Assembly: GCF_001598415.1 (NCBI RefSeq)
Contig: NZ_BCYX01000005.1
Coordinates: forward strand, 124,001-188,000
Source of the DNA: Sphingomonas mali NBRC 15500
GTDB lineage: Bacteria; Pseudomonadota; Alphaproteobacteria; Sphingomonadales; Sphingomonadaceae
Reading direction: 5' to 3'
DNA length: 64,000 nucleotides
Under the pieces are notes generated by a model. That model was not told the origin of the DNA and did no database searches. It saw only the letters and a program-made list of their open reading frames with translations. Positions 46,203 to 54,266 of the stretch are shown piece by piece; the first letter of the stretch is position 1, and each line of letters opens with the position of its first letter. Position numbers and translations under genes: made by a program.

Positions 46203-46300
46203 TCGGCGAACCGATGCTTAATCTGGGTTAAAGCATGTCGCTTAACGACATCGAAGCTCCACCGCGGGCACAAGCGTCGCGACCACAAGGAGTTCGCGCG

Positions 46301-46450
46301 ATGCGCCCATCCCCCCTCGCCGCGCACGTCGCGCGGCCCGAAGACCATGATAACATGGCGGCAGAGGTTCTGTCCGCCTGGCTCGCGCCGCGCAAATCGC
46401 CTCGCCGCCGGCTGGTGCCGGACTTCAAGCGGTTGATGAAGCTTGGTTAA
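46301..46450 (+). CDS. Small hypothetical protein, 49 residues
   Basis: ATG 46301 has an ideal Shine-Dalgarno (AAGGAG, 8 nt upstream). The same frame is open from 46235, but that start has no such motif. The product MRPSPLAAHVARPEDHDNMA... ends in a basic segment APRKSPRRRLVPDFKRLMKLG with a predicted amphipathic helix. No family is recognised. It sits between the beta-helix gene and another small gene in the exopolysaccharide locus. Confidence 0.55.
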   Translation: MRPSPLAAHVARPEDHDNMAAEVLSAWLAPRKSPRRRLVPDFKRLMKLG

Positions 46451-46529
46451 TTATTTTGGTCTTCACTCATCGGTTTAACGCGGCTATGCCACACCTCGCC
46501 TCAACGGCGTAAGCGGTGGGCGGGAGAGG

Positions 46530-46715
46530 ATGGACGAAATGTCTCAACAGGCGCTCGGCGCTGCGCTCGATCGGCTCGAGGCCCAGTCAAATCCCGAATC
46601 GACACCGGCGGAGCGCGATCGGATCGAGCTCATTGTTCGCCGCGTGTCGCGCTTTGCCGGCTATCTGTCGCTGGCCTTAGCGGTGGCCGGAATCGCGTAT
46701 CTGGTGATTCGCTGA
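46530..46715 (+). CDS. Small single-TM membrane protein
   Basis: 61 residues from ATG 46530, or 58 from ATG 46539, which has GAGAGG 9 nt upstream and may be the better start. N-terminal half is charged and helical (ALGAALDRLEAQSNPEST), and residues ~40-60 form one TM helix (YLSLALAVAGIAYLVIR). Located just upstream of the priming transferase. Not recognised; a membrane-associated regulator of the locus is possible. Confidence 0.65.
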   Translation: MDEMSQQALGAALDRLEAQSNPESTPAERDRIELIVRRVSRFAGYLSLALAVAGIAYLVIR

Positions 46716-46905
46716 GGCGTCTGCATTTCGCGTTTACGCTGCACCGCGGCATAGCAAAAAACCGGTCGTCCTTTTCATAGACCGGGTGGTCTTGCCTTCG
46801 GCCAATTTGACCCGCACCTCCATTGCCACTCGACGTTAGATAACTGATTTATACCGAAAGACCCGGATCGGCGCTTTTGCGCACGCGTCAAAGGGGAACT
46901 CGGGA

Positions 46906-48276
46906 ATGAATGTTTCGACGCTTGGGGAATTCGTGGCACCGCGCGTACGCTCAAAGCGTCTGCAGCGCCTTCGCCTTTATGCCGAACTCCTCGCGCTGGA
47001 TTGCCTGGCGATCACTGCCGCGTTCGTGACGGCCCACGCAGTGCATGCGGGGCCGCGCACGTTCGACGGCTGGCAATTGTCGCTGATGGTGTTGACCGGC
47101 TATCTCGGCATCGCGCTCGCCGCCGAAGTTTATAACGCGACGGTGTTCACCAATCCCAAGCTGAGCCTCAAGCGATCGGCGACGGCGCTTGTCTATGCCT
47201 TGGTCGCATTGGTGTTCCTTACCTATATCGCGCATGCCAGCCAGGAGATTTCGCGCATCGATTTCGCGATCGGGTCGCCACTCGCCTTGTTGTTCCTCGT
47301 CGTCGGCCGGCTACTCTTCGTGGAGCATGGTTTGCGGCGCTTGGAGGGGTCGCTGTACAACGAATTGCTGATCGTCGATGGCGTCGAAGTGCCCGGCGTC
47401 GGCTGGGCTCACCGCATCAACGCGCGCGCGATGGGCCTTTTGCCCGATCTCAGCGACCCGGTGATGCTCCATCGAATCGGCGACGTGCTGGCTGGGTTCG
47501 ATCGCGTGATTGTCTCGTGCGACGATGACCGCCGGCATGCATGGACCACGTTGTTGCGCGGAGCGAATATCGACGGCGAATTGCTCGTTCACGATCGCAA
47601 CTATGCCGACGTGATCGGCCTTGGGCGCGCCGGGGGGCAATCGACCCACATCGTATCGCGCGGGCCATTGAGCATGAGCAATCGTGCGGCGAAGCGCTTG
47701 CTTGATATCGCTTTGACGGTGCCCACCATCATCGCGCTATCGCCGCTGCTCGCGGTCGTCGCGCTGATGATCAAGCTCGATAGCCCCGGGCCGGTTTTCT
47801 TCCGGCAGGACCGCGTCGGCCGGCGCAATCAGCTGTTCAAGATCGTGAAATTCCGCACGATGCGACATGAGGAAAGCGACGCTGCCGGCAAGCGTTCGGC
47901 CAGCCGCACGGACGACAGAATCACGCGGGTCGGACGCTTTTTGCGGCGCACCAGCCTCGACGAGCTGCCGCAGCTGTTCAATGTGCTGGAAGGCGATATG
48001 AGCCTGGTCGGTCCACGGCCCCATGCGCTCGGGTCGCTGGCGGGCGACCAGCTATTCTGGGAGGTGAGCCATCAATATTGGGTCCGCCACGCCCTCAAGC
48101 CCGGCATAACCGGTCTGGCCCAGGTTCGCGGACACCGCGGCGCAACCGAAAAGCGGGAGGATCTCGAACGCAGGCTCGCTGCCGATCTCGAATATCTCGA
48201 TCAATGGTCGATCTCCCGCGATCTGCGCATCCTGGCGTCGACCGTGGTCGTGATGGTGCATCGCAATGCTTATTGA
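46906..48276 (+). CDS. Undecaprenyl-phosphate sugar phosphotransferase (initiating transferase, WcaJ/ExoY type)
   Basis: 456 residues. Four or five N-terminal TM helices ([20 protein letters not shown] and on), then a Rossmann-like middle region and the catalytic polyprenyl glycosylphosphotransferase domain: [74 protein letters not shown] and LVGPRPHA, with [13 protein letters not shown] at the end. It loads the first sugar-1-phosphate (usually glucose or galactose) onto the lipid carrier and starts each exopolysaccharide repeat unit. Confidence 0.95.
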   Translation: MNVSTLGEFVAPRVRSKRLQRLRLYAELLALDCLAITAAFVTAHAVHAGPRTFDGWQLSLMVLTGYLGIALAAEVYNATVFTNPKLSLKRSATALVYALVALVFLTYIAHASQEISRIDFAIGSPLALLFLVVGRLLFVEHGLRRLEGSLYNELLIVDGVEVPGVGWAHRINARAMGLLPDLSDPVMLHRIGDVLAGFDRVIVSCDDDRRHAWTTLLRGANIDGELLVHDRNYADVIGLGRAGGQSTHIVSRGPLSMSNRAAKRLLDIALTVPTIIALSPLLAVVALMIKLDSPGPVFFRQDRVGRRNQLFKIVKFRTMRHEESDAAGKRSASRTDDRITRVGRFLRRTSLDELPQLFNVLEGDMSLVGPRPHALGSLAGDQLFWEVSHQYWVRHALKPGITGLAQVRGHRGATEKREDLERRLAADLEYLDQWSISRDLRILASTVVVMVHRNAY

Positions 48277-48420
48277 GGGGCGGTCAGGCTAAGCCAGCTC
48301 CGATCCCTTCCGCATCCCACCGAGTGTCGGCCAAGCCGGCAGTGTTCTCGCCTTTCGCATCGATCTCACTGACCCGTCGTCGCCGCTTTTTGACCGAAAC
48401 GTTCGCCAGGACAGCGCGCG

Positions 48421-50400
48421 TCACCGTCCACTCAATCCAACCGACCGATATGATGGTTCGTCAGGATAATTGCCCATCTCGGCCAAGAAACTTGCAAGCA
48501 CCACTGGCCGACCGAGCAGATATCCTTGAGCTTCCCGATAGCCGAGCGAGCGGACCAGTTCGAGTTGGCTGGGACTCTCGATTCCCTCGACGACGCAACG
48601 CAGATGAAGCTGGTCGCACAGCCCCTTTATGGCTGCCAGCATCTCCTTGTCCGATCCTTCGGTCGTCATCACGAAGCTCCGGTCGACCTTCACCTTGTCG
48701 ACCGGAAGCCTGCGCAGATAGCTCAGGCTCGAGTAACCGGTGCCGAAGTCATCAAGGACAATTCCGCAGCCAATGTCGCGCAATTCCCGCATGCCGACGA
48801 TCGCCAGATCGAAGTCCCGCATCAACGCCGTTTCGGTCAATTCGAACGTCAGCCGCGCGGGCGATACGCCTCGCCGCCGGATTTCATTGAGCAGGAATAC
48901 GATCGTATCGGGCGAGACGATGTCGTGCGCCGACAAGTTGAACGATATGTGCAAGCTCTCCGGCAGGTCGGCGAGGGCATCCAGCGCCTGCCCGAACAAC
49001 GCCTGGGTGACTCTTTGCATCAGTCCCAAACGCTCTGCCGCGGGAATGAAAATGTGGGGCGGGACTTGGCCAAGTACCGGACTGGACCAGCGGGCCAGTA
49101 TCTCGGCGGTAGTGGTTCGCATCGACGCGAGGTCGACGATAGGCTGGAGGTGAATGGTAAGTTCCGCGTCGAAGTCGGCGGCCTGAAGCGCCGCCTCGAT
49201 CGCCCGCTCCGACCGTATCCTGGTTTCGTGTTCGAGGGAGAAGAGCGCACAACGTCCTCGCTCCTCGGATTTGACGTGGTAGAGCGCGTAATCGCTGCGG
49301 TCGAACAGCGCATGTGCGGATTGTCCCGCGTCCGGGAATATCGCGAAACCGCCCGAGCATCCGATCGTAATGCGCAGCTCGTCGACCTTATACGGGTGGC
49401 AAATTATCCTGCACAGGCTTTCCCCCACCGCTGCTGCCGTATCGCATTCGGAAAACAGGATAATGCCGAATTCGTCACCGCCGAGCCGCGCGACTATTAG
49501 GTCACTGCTCGCAAGGGCCGAGAGTCTTCGACCGACTTCGGCAAGCAGGCGGTCGCCCAACACATGGCCATAGGTGTCGTTGATCGGCTTGAAGCGATCG
49601 AGGTCGAGCACGCCTACGGCGAATCGCGTATCGGTGTCTCTCGCTGCCTCGATTGCCGCCTCAAGCCGCGTAAAGAAGTAGCGGCGGTTCGGCAGGCCGG
49701 TCAGGCTGTCCGTCATGGCCAGGCGCGCATTCTCCTCGCCCAGGCGCTCAGCCTCGGCGGTCTTCGCCGCCATATCGCGCTGGGACCGGACCAGCTCGAC
49801 AAAGGCCTTGAAGCTGTTGAGGATTATCCGGATCATCACCAGCGATACCAAGGCGATATTGATCGCGATGGCGGACCAGACGGTGCTCTGCTGCGCGAAA
49901 TAATAAGCGAGGTAGGGACCGGTCACGAGAAGGCAGCCGAGAAGCGCTGCCTGCGGCAGCGACATTAAACAAAAGATGCACGCTATGACCGTGATCGAAA
50001 TGTAGAGCGCGACGTGCCCCTGCTCATACGGACCGCCATAGCGACCCAGGCTCAGGGCCCACAAAACGGCGATCAACCCGAAGCCGCCTGCGAAAACGAT
50101 GGAGCGCTTGAGCTGCGCACGCGCCGCGGCAACGTCCAGCGGCTCCTTGCGCGGAAACTGCCATTTCAGAATTCGCAAAAGCGAAACAAGGCACAAGCCC
50201 GCTGGCATGACGTAGGTCAGAACGGGTGGGGCAAACTGGCGGTGAGTGAAGGCAACTGCCGCAGTGTTCACGATCAGTAGCGAATAGAGCAGCGGGACCT
50301 GCCGCGTGATCTCGCGATATTGCGCAAGAATGATTTCGGGCTCGTCGCTCAACGCGAGAGCCCGGGATATGCGTTGTATCGGCCCTATCGATACGCTCAT
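48421..50400 (-). CDS. Membrane GGDEF-EAL bifunctional cyclic-di-GMP protein
   Basis: 659 residues. About 5-6 TM helices in residues ~35-190, a short coiled coil, then a GGDEF domain with RLGGDEFGIILFSE (intact) and an EAL domain. Motifs of the EAL domain: EILARW (EAL form EIL, Glu kept), NLSAHDI, FELTETA, VLDDFGTGYSSLSYL and KVDRSFVMT; the metal and catalytic residues are present, so both cyclase and phosphodiesterase activities are plausible. No RxxD I-site is evident before GGDEF. Its position next to the initiating transferase suggests c-di-GMP control of exopolysaccharide. Confidence 0.93.
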   Translation of the reverse strand: MSVSIGPIQRISRALALSDEPEIILAQYREITRQVPLLYSLLIVNTAAVAFTHRQFAPPVLTYVMPAGLCLVSLLRILKWQFPRKEPLDVAAARAQLKRSIVFAGGFGLIAVLWALSLGRYGGPYEQGHVALYISITVIACIFCLMSLPQAALLGCLLVTGPYLAYYFAQQSTVWSAIAINIALVSLVMIRIILNSFKAFVELVRSQRDMAAKTAEAERLGEENARLAMTDSLTGLPNRRYFFTRLEAAIEAARDTDTRFAVGVLDLDRFKPINDTYGHVLGDRLLAEVGRRLSALASSDLIVARLGGDEFGIILFSECDTAAAVGESLCRIICHPYKVDELRITIGCSGGFAIFPDAGQSAHALFDRSDYALYHVKSEERGRCALFSLEHETRIRSERAIEAALQAADFDAELTIHLQPIVDLASMRTTTAEILARWSSPVLGQVPPHIFIPAAERLGLMQRVTQALFGQALDALADLPESLHISFNLSAHDIVSPDTIVFLLNEIRRRGVSPARLTFELTETALMRDFDLAIVGMRELRDIGCGIVLDDFGTGYSSLSYLRRLPVDKVKVDRSFVMTTEGSDKEMLAAIKGLCDQLHLRCVVEGIESPSQLELVRSLGYREAQGYLLGRPVVLASFLAEMGNYPDEPSYRSVGLSGR

Positions 50401-50677
50401 TTCGTTACGCCCTAACTCGGTCGACCAGACATAGGCGGCCAGTATTGATGATGCGTTAGCCGCTTGCGGGTTCGGCGCGGTCCGCGCTCGGCCGCGTACG
50501 GCGATCGGGCCGCCGCGCTTCCAACACCGACCTTTTCGACACGATCCAGGTCGTAAACTGAGATCGCAGCCCCCGGCAAAGCGGTCGGCCGGATCGGGCT
50601 TCCTCTGCTCGCCGGCCGTGCGGGGCGCTTGCTTCGCGATCCGGCGGGCCTGGCCGCGCCTGCACCGCGCAACACAA

Positions 50678-50707
50678 GAGGGCCGGTTCCTTTCGGAACC
50701 GACCCTC
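50678..50707 (-). terminator. Rho-independent-like terminator after the glycine-zipper gene
   Basis: GAGGG-C-CGGTTCC / GGAACCG-A-CCCTC forms a 12-bp stem with one mismatch and a 4-nt loop (TTTC). On the minus strand it is followed by TTGTGTTG, a modest T tract, and lies 72 nt past the stop of the glycine-zipper gene. Confidence 0.65.
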
Positions 50708-50737
50708 CGCCCTCATACGCTACTCGAGGGGACTGTC

Positions 50738-50762
50738 TCTCCCGGATACGCTACGCGGGAGA
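50738..50762. repeat. Second inverted repeat before the terminator
   Basis: TCTCCCG (50738-50744) and CGGGAGA (50756-50762), a perfect 7-bp stem with an 11-nt loop. It is 17 nt after the stop codon of the glycine-zipper gene, possibly a 3' mRNA stabiliser. Confidence 0.45.
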
Positions 50763-50778
50763 ACTCGACTGTTCGGGA

Positions 50779-51186
50779 TTAGCGGCGGCAGTAACCGGGG
50801 CGATCCGAGCGATCGATCGCCCGGCCGGCCAAGGCACCTACACCGGCGCCCAATATGGTGCCGATGGTACGGTCGCCGCGGCCGGCAACGGTGTTGCCGA
50901 GCAGGCCGCCGGCGATCGCGCCGACGATCGTGCCGCCGTCACCATCGTTGCACTTCTGACGCGCACGATAGCTGCGGTTATAGCCACGATAGTTGCGGTC
51001 ATATCCGCGATAGCTGCGGTCGTAGCCGCGATAGCCGTCGCGGTCATAACCGCTGTATCCGTCGCGATTATATCCGTCGCTATAGGCCTGATCATAAGCG
51101 TAACGCTGCGCCTGCGCCGGCGCGAGGGGAACAACGGCACCGGCAGTCATCGCGAGCGCGGCGCCAACGAGCGAAAGTGTCTTCAT
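50779..51186 (-). CDS. Exported glycine-zipper (2TM) protein with tyrosine-rich repeats
   Basis: 135 residues (136 if ATG 51189 is used; GGAGAC precedes both). Signal peptide TLSLVGAALAMTAGAVVPLA ends near AQA. The middle is Tyr/Arg/Gly/Asp-rich and repetitive (DGYRGYDRSYRGYDRNYRGY). The C-terminal glycine zipper GGTIVGAIAGGLLGNTVAG and GAGVGALAGRAIDRS is the Rick_17kDa/OmpA-like zipper of envelope proteins. The function is probably envelope integrity. The repeat region is a set of degenerate tandem DNA repeats at 50966-51076. Confidence 0.88.
   Translation of the reverse strand: MKTLSLVGAALAMTAGAVVPLAPAQAQRYAYDQAYSDGYNRDGYSGYDRDGYRGYDRSYRGYDRNYRGYNRSYRARQKCNDGDGGTIVGAIAGGLLGNTVAGRGDRTIGTILGAGVGALAGRAIDRSDRPGYCRR
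50966..51076 (-). repeat. Degenerate tandem repeats inside the glycine-zipper gene
   Basis: Five in-frame units: three of 21 nt (50966-50986, 50987-51007, 51008-51028, each starting CGATAG) followed by two of 24 nt (51029-51052, 51053-51076). They encode the YRGYDR-type repeats. Units differ at several bases, so the array is old but its length could vary between strains. Confidence 0.75.
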
Positions 51187-51368
51187 CATTGGTCGTCTCC
51201 GTCTCAAAAACTCATCCATCGATCGGTAGAGGGCCCCGGCGATTTCCGTCCTGCCATTCCGTGTCGATGAAAGGGTTTTGCCCGATTCGCATTGAGCCAA
51301 GGCTGAATGCGTCCGTTATCCGCCGTTCAGGCTGGCGGGCGCTGGCGGGGCGGCTATGAGAGACCGCG

Positions 51369-52349
51369 ATGCGCCGCCGCACTCGCTATCTCCTGATGCT
51401 CGCGCTGGCGCTGTCCTGTCAGTGGAGCGGCACGCCCGAACGGCCGATGCTGGGCGCCGTTCCCGATCTTACCGCGACGCCGGTGCCGCTCGATCCCGGC
51501 AACCCGAACCATTTGAAGGTCGGCGCGCTGACCTTCATGGGCGGGGTTCGGCTGACCAGCAAGGACCTGGCGTTCGGCGGCTATTCGTCGATGACGATCG
51601 ACCGCGGCCTGTTCACGCTGTTGAGCGATGGCGGGACGATCGTGCGGTTCCGGCTCGACGACCGCTTCCACCTCAGCGCGCCGGGCTTCGGCGATCTGCC
51701 GGTTGGGCCGGGGACCGGCTGGACCAAGGCCGATCGCGACAGCGAATCGATGACGCTCGATCCCGCGACGGGGCGGGTGTGGGTCGGCTATGAGCGCGTC
51801 AACCAGATCTGGCGCTATTCGCGCGGGCTGACATTGCCCGCGACCATGGTCGCGCCCAAGCCGATGGCCGACTGGTCGGAAAATGGCGGCGCCGAATCGT
51901 TGGTGCGGCTGCACGACGGCCGCTTCCTGGTGATCGCCGAGACCAATCGCCGCCTGCCGAGCCAGGCGCGGAGCGCGCTGATCTTCGACCGCGATCCGGT
52001 CGAGAAGCCGCTCGAGGGATTCGAGTTCGGCTATCTGCCGCCTGAGGGCTACGATCCGTCCGACGCGACCGAACTGCCCGACGGGCGCGTGCTGGTCCTC
52101 AACCGCAAGCTTGCGTTGCCATTCACCTGGAGCGCGGTGCTGACCCTGATCGATCCGCGCCACATCCGCCCCGGCGTGACGATTCGCGGGCGCGAGATCG
52201 CCCGGCTGGCGCCGCCGCTGACGGTCGATAATTTCGAGGGCCTCGCAATCACCCGTGAGAATGGCGCGACGATGCTGTGGATGGTCAGCGACGACAATCT
52301 GCTGATTTTGCAACAGACCTTGCTGATGAAGTTCCGCCTCGACCTTTAA
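51369..52349 (+). CDS. Esterase-like activity of phytase family protein, exported
   Basis: 326 residues with an N-terminal hydrophobic leader (YLLMLALALSC, then QWSG); the Cys is not in a strong lipobox. The rest is the phytase-like beta-propeller domain: GGVRLTSKDLAFGGYSSMTI, LLSDGGTIVRFRLDD, NGGAESLVRLHDGRFLVIAE, GYDPSDATELPDGRVLVLNR and VDNFEGLAITRENGATMLWM. Members are thought to have esterase or phosphatase activity; substrate unknown. Stands alone on this strand. Confidence 0.9.
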   Translation: MRRRTRYLLMLALALSCQWSGTPERPMLGAVPDLTATPVPLDPGNPNHLKVGALTFMGGVRLTSKDLAFGGYSSMTIDRGLFTLLSDGGTIVRFRLDDRFHLSAPGFGDLPVGPGTGWTKADRDSESMTLDPATGRVWVGYERVNQIWRYSRGLTLPATMVAPKPMADWSENGGAESLVRLHDGRFLVIAETNRRLPSQARSALIFDRDPVEKPLEGFEFGYLPPEGYDPSDATELPDGRVLVLNRKLALPFTWSAVLTLIDPRHIRPGVTIRGREIARLAPPLTVDNFEGLAITRENGATMLWMVSDDNLLILQQTLLMKFRLDL

Positions 52350-52396
52350 GGCCTTTCGGCAGCGCTACGTCGGGTGCGGCCTGGCCGCCGGGACGA

Positions 52397-52786
52397 TTAT
52401 TCCTCCCGGCTCGCGGAGTTTCGGTTGTGCTCGTACCGTCGGGTCAGCGGAAAGGGCGGCAGCCACGTTTCGCGCCGGACGGTCCAGGCTTCGTAGGTCG
52501 GCATCAGCTCGTCGGGCGAATCGAGCGATCCCAGATGCACTTCGATTTCATCGCCGCTGCGCGCGAAAACCGACGAGCCGCAGCGCGGGCAGAAATGCCG
52601 TCCTGCATAATGATGTGTTTCACCCTCGATCGTCACCGAGTCCTGCGGGAACATCGCCGCGGCGAAGAACAGCGCGCCGTGATGCTTGCGGCAATCCAGG
52701 CAATGGCAAAGCCCCACCCGATAAGGACGCCCCGACGCGACAATCCGCACGTCACCGCACAGGCAACCGCCGGTAAATCGATCCAT
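52397..52786 (-). CDS. GFA family (CENP-V-like) zinc protein
   Basis: 129 residues from ATG 52786, which has AGGAGG 7 nt upstream. Zinc-binding Cys motifs GGCLCGDVRI, GLCHCLDCRKHHGALFF and HFCPRCGSSVF are those of the glutathione-dependent formaldehyde-activating/GFA family. Precise reaction is uncertain; many members lack formaldehyde activity. Confidence 0.9.
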   Translation of the reverse strand: MDRFTGGCLCGDVRIVASGRPYRVGLCHCLDCRKHHGALFFAAAMFPQDSVTIEGETHHYAGRHFCPRCGSSVFARSGDEIEVHLGSLDSPDELMPTYEAWTVRRETWLPPFPLTRRYEHNRNSASREE

Positions 52787-52887
52787 GCCGCACCTCCTTT
52801 TCGGACGAGAGGCTGAATAAACCGGCCGCACCCAGCTCGACCACCCGCGATGCGACTGTATCGCGATTCCGCCGGGCAGAAACGACT

Positions 52888-52920
52888 CCGGCCCGCTCTC
52901 CGCCGTGGAGAGCGAGCCGG
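52888..52920 (-). terminator. Stem-loop downstream of rpmB
   Basis: CCGGC-cc-GCTCTCC / GGAGAGC-ga-GCCGG, a 12-bp interrupted stem with 5-nt loop GCCGT. It lies 41-74 nt after the rpmB stop on the minus strand, followed by AGTCGTTTCT. Confidence 0.55.
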
Positions 52921-52935
52921 TGGCGATTCGCTGAT

Positions 52936-52954
52936 GGTCCGGGCGAGCCGGACC
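52936..52954 (-). terminator. Perfect hairpin immediately after rpmB
   Basis: GGTCCGG / CCGGACC, 7 bp with a 5-nt loop, only 7 nt past the rpmB stop. Together with the stem-loop at 52888 it forms a tandem terminator-like structure. Confidence 0.5.
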
Positions 52955-52961
52955 GGCGCGA

Positions 52962-53258
52962 TTACGCGGCCTGGGTGTCGCCCAGCTTCTTCTTGACGTC
53001 GCGCTTCAGGCGGCGCGCGCGCAGCGACAGATCGTCGTCGCTGGTCTTGACCAGCCAGTTGTCGAGACCGCCGACATGCTCGACCGAACGCAGGCCGTGC
53101 GTCGACACGCGCAGCTTGACGCTGGTGCCCAGCGCGTCCGACAGCAAGGTCACGTTCTGCAAATTGGGCAGGAACGTCCGCTTGGTCTTGTTATTGGCGT
53201 GGGAAACGTTGTGACCCACCTGCCGGCCCTTGCCGGTCAGCTCGCAAATGCGCGACAT
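52962..53258 (-). CDS. rpmB: 50S ribosomal protein L28
   Basis: 98 residues from ATG 53258. [35 protein letters not shown] and [20 protein letters not shown] are the L28 signature. The extended C-terminal arm ([20 protein letters not shown]) is usual in alphaproteobacteria. Upstream ORF residues to 53285 are not conserved L28 sequence. Confidence 0.96.
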   Translation of the reverse strand: MSRICELTGKGRQVGHNVSHANNKTKRTFLPNLQNVTLLSDALGTSVKLRVSTHGLRSVEHVGGLDNWLVKTSDDDLSLRARRLKRDVKKKLGDTQAA

Positions 53259-53423
53259 CGCTATCAATCCTGAGTTTCGGGCCAAGACGAACCTGACCCC
53301 GGAAAGGTGGCGCCGATAGCGGCTGACGCGCTTCGGGTCAACAGATTCGCGCTTTATCGTGCAACCTGCTCTTGTAGCGGCGCGTTGATTACGCGAACGA
53401 TTCGATTTTTAGGAGACCATCAT

Positions 53424-53711
53424 ATGCGGTTCCTGCTCGCCCTAGTCGGCCTTGCCGCCCTCATCCTGATCGCGCTTCTGGCCTTCGGAATGATCACGAT
53501 CAACGGCAAATCGGGCTCGCTGCCGACCGTCAAGCTCGAAGGCGGCCAGGCGCCCGAAGTCAACGCCAACATGGCGACGGTCAATTTCGGCACCGAAAAC
53601 AAGACGGTAGAGGTGCCGACCGTAACCACCACCAGCAAGACGATCAAGGTGCCGACGATCAGCGTCGAGAAGCCCGCGACCCCTCCGGCCAATTCGGCGG
53701 CGCCGCAATAA
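53424..53711 (+). CDS. Small hypothetical protein with N-terminal TM or signal
   Basis: 95 residues from ATG 53424 (AGGAGACC upstream). Residues 3-24 are a strong hydrophobic helix (LLALVGLAALILIALLAFGM). The rest is low complexity and rich in Thr/Val/Pro (TVEVPTVTTTSKTIKVPTIS). An exported or membrane-tethered Thr-rich protein not recognised as any family. It ends 23 nt before tadA. Confidence 0.75.
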   Translation: MRFLLALVGLAALILIALLAFGMITINGKSGSLPTVKLEGGQAPEVNANMATVNFGTENKTVEVPTVTTTSKTIKVPTISVEKPATPPANSAAPQ

Positions 53712-53734
53712 CCGGGTTTCAGCTACCTCAGCCG

Positions 53735-54175
53735 ATGCGTGCCGCGCTCGATGCGGCCGCCGCCGCCGCGACGATGGGGGAAGTCCCTGTCGGCGCGGTG
53801 GTGGTATTGGACGGCCGCGTCATTGCCACCGCCGCCAACGCGCCGCGCACCCGCCACGACCCCACCGCGCACGCCGAGATGCTGGCGATTCGCGCGGCGG
53901 CGGAAGCGATCGGCGACGATCGGCTGAGCGACTGCGATCTGTGGGTGACGCTGGAGCCCTGCCCGATGTGCGCCGGAGCGATCGCGCATGCCCGGATCGC
54001 AAGGCTATATTATGGGGCGCCCGATCCCAAAGGCGGCGCGGTCGAGCACGGCCCGCGCCTGTTCGCACAACCGACGGTGCACCATCGGCCCGAAATCTAT
54101 TCCGGCATCGGGGAGGAGGAGGCCGCGCGGCTGCTGCGCGATTTCTTCGCGATCCGCCGAGGTGGCGGGAAGTAA
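53735..54175 (+). CDS. tadA: tRNA-specific adenosine deaminase
   Basis: 146 residues. Zinc site His46-Ala-Glu48 (TAHAEMLAI) and Cys76/Cys79 in EPCPMCAGA match the tRNA A34-to-inosine deaminase. The typical N-terminus GEVPVGAVVVLDGRVIATAAN and the RLYYGAPDPKGGAV loop are also present. Essential for decoding by tRNA-Arg(ACG). Start ATG 53735 has no strong Shine-Dalgarno. Confidence 0.95.
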   Translation: MRAALDAAAAAATMGEVPVGAVVVLDGRVIATAANAPRTRHDPTAHAEMLAIRAAAEAIGDDRLSDCDLWVTLEPCPMCAGAIAHARIARLYYGAPDPKGGAVEHGPRLFAQPTVHHRPEIYSGIGEEEAARLLRDFFAIRRGGGK

Positions 54176-54176
54176 C

Positions 54177-54200
54177 TCCCCTCGCGCAGGCGGGAGGGGA
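54177..54200 (+). terminator. Hairpin after tadA
   Basis: TCCCCTC (54177-54183) and GAGGGGA (54194-54200), a 7-bp perfect stem with a 10-nt loop immediately after the tadA stop codon. No T tract follows. Candidate terminator before the hemolysin-family gene. Confidence 0.4.
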
Positions 54201-54266
54201 ATGACCGCCACGACCACACGCCATGTTGCGCGACGTTCCCGCCCGCGTGTAGGCAGGTGATACATC

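Larger units (their letters stand above)
50401..50778. other. 378-nt gene-free region with hairpins
   Basis: Upstream of the GGDEF-EAL gene and downstream of the glycine-zipper gene. It holds a strong stem-loop at 50678-50707 and a second at 50738-50762, plus the repeated string ATACGCTAC (at ~50715 and 50746). The rest (50401-50670) shows no convincing gene or RNA; it presumably carries the GGDEF-EAL promoter. Confidence 0.5.

Noticed and set aside
46148..46428. Minus-strand small ORFs overlapping the 49-residue gene
   Set aside because: No ribosome site; Arg-rich shadow composition. The plus-strand frame has the better signal.
46716..46905. Terminator-like CCGGTC/GACCGG hairpin before the priming transferase
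   Set aside because: Only 6 bp with a 12-nt loop and no T tract; too weak to report.
50629..51270. 213-residue plus-strand ORF with an Ile/Val/Ala-rich stretch
   Set aside because: Antisense to the glycine-zipper gene; the hydrophobic stretch is the reverse reading of its tandem repeats.
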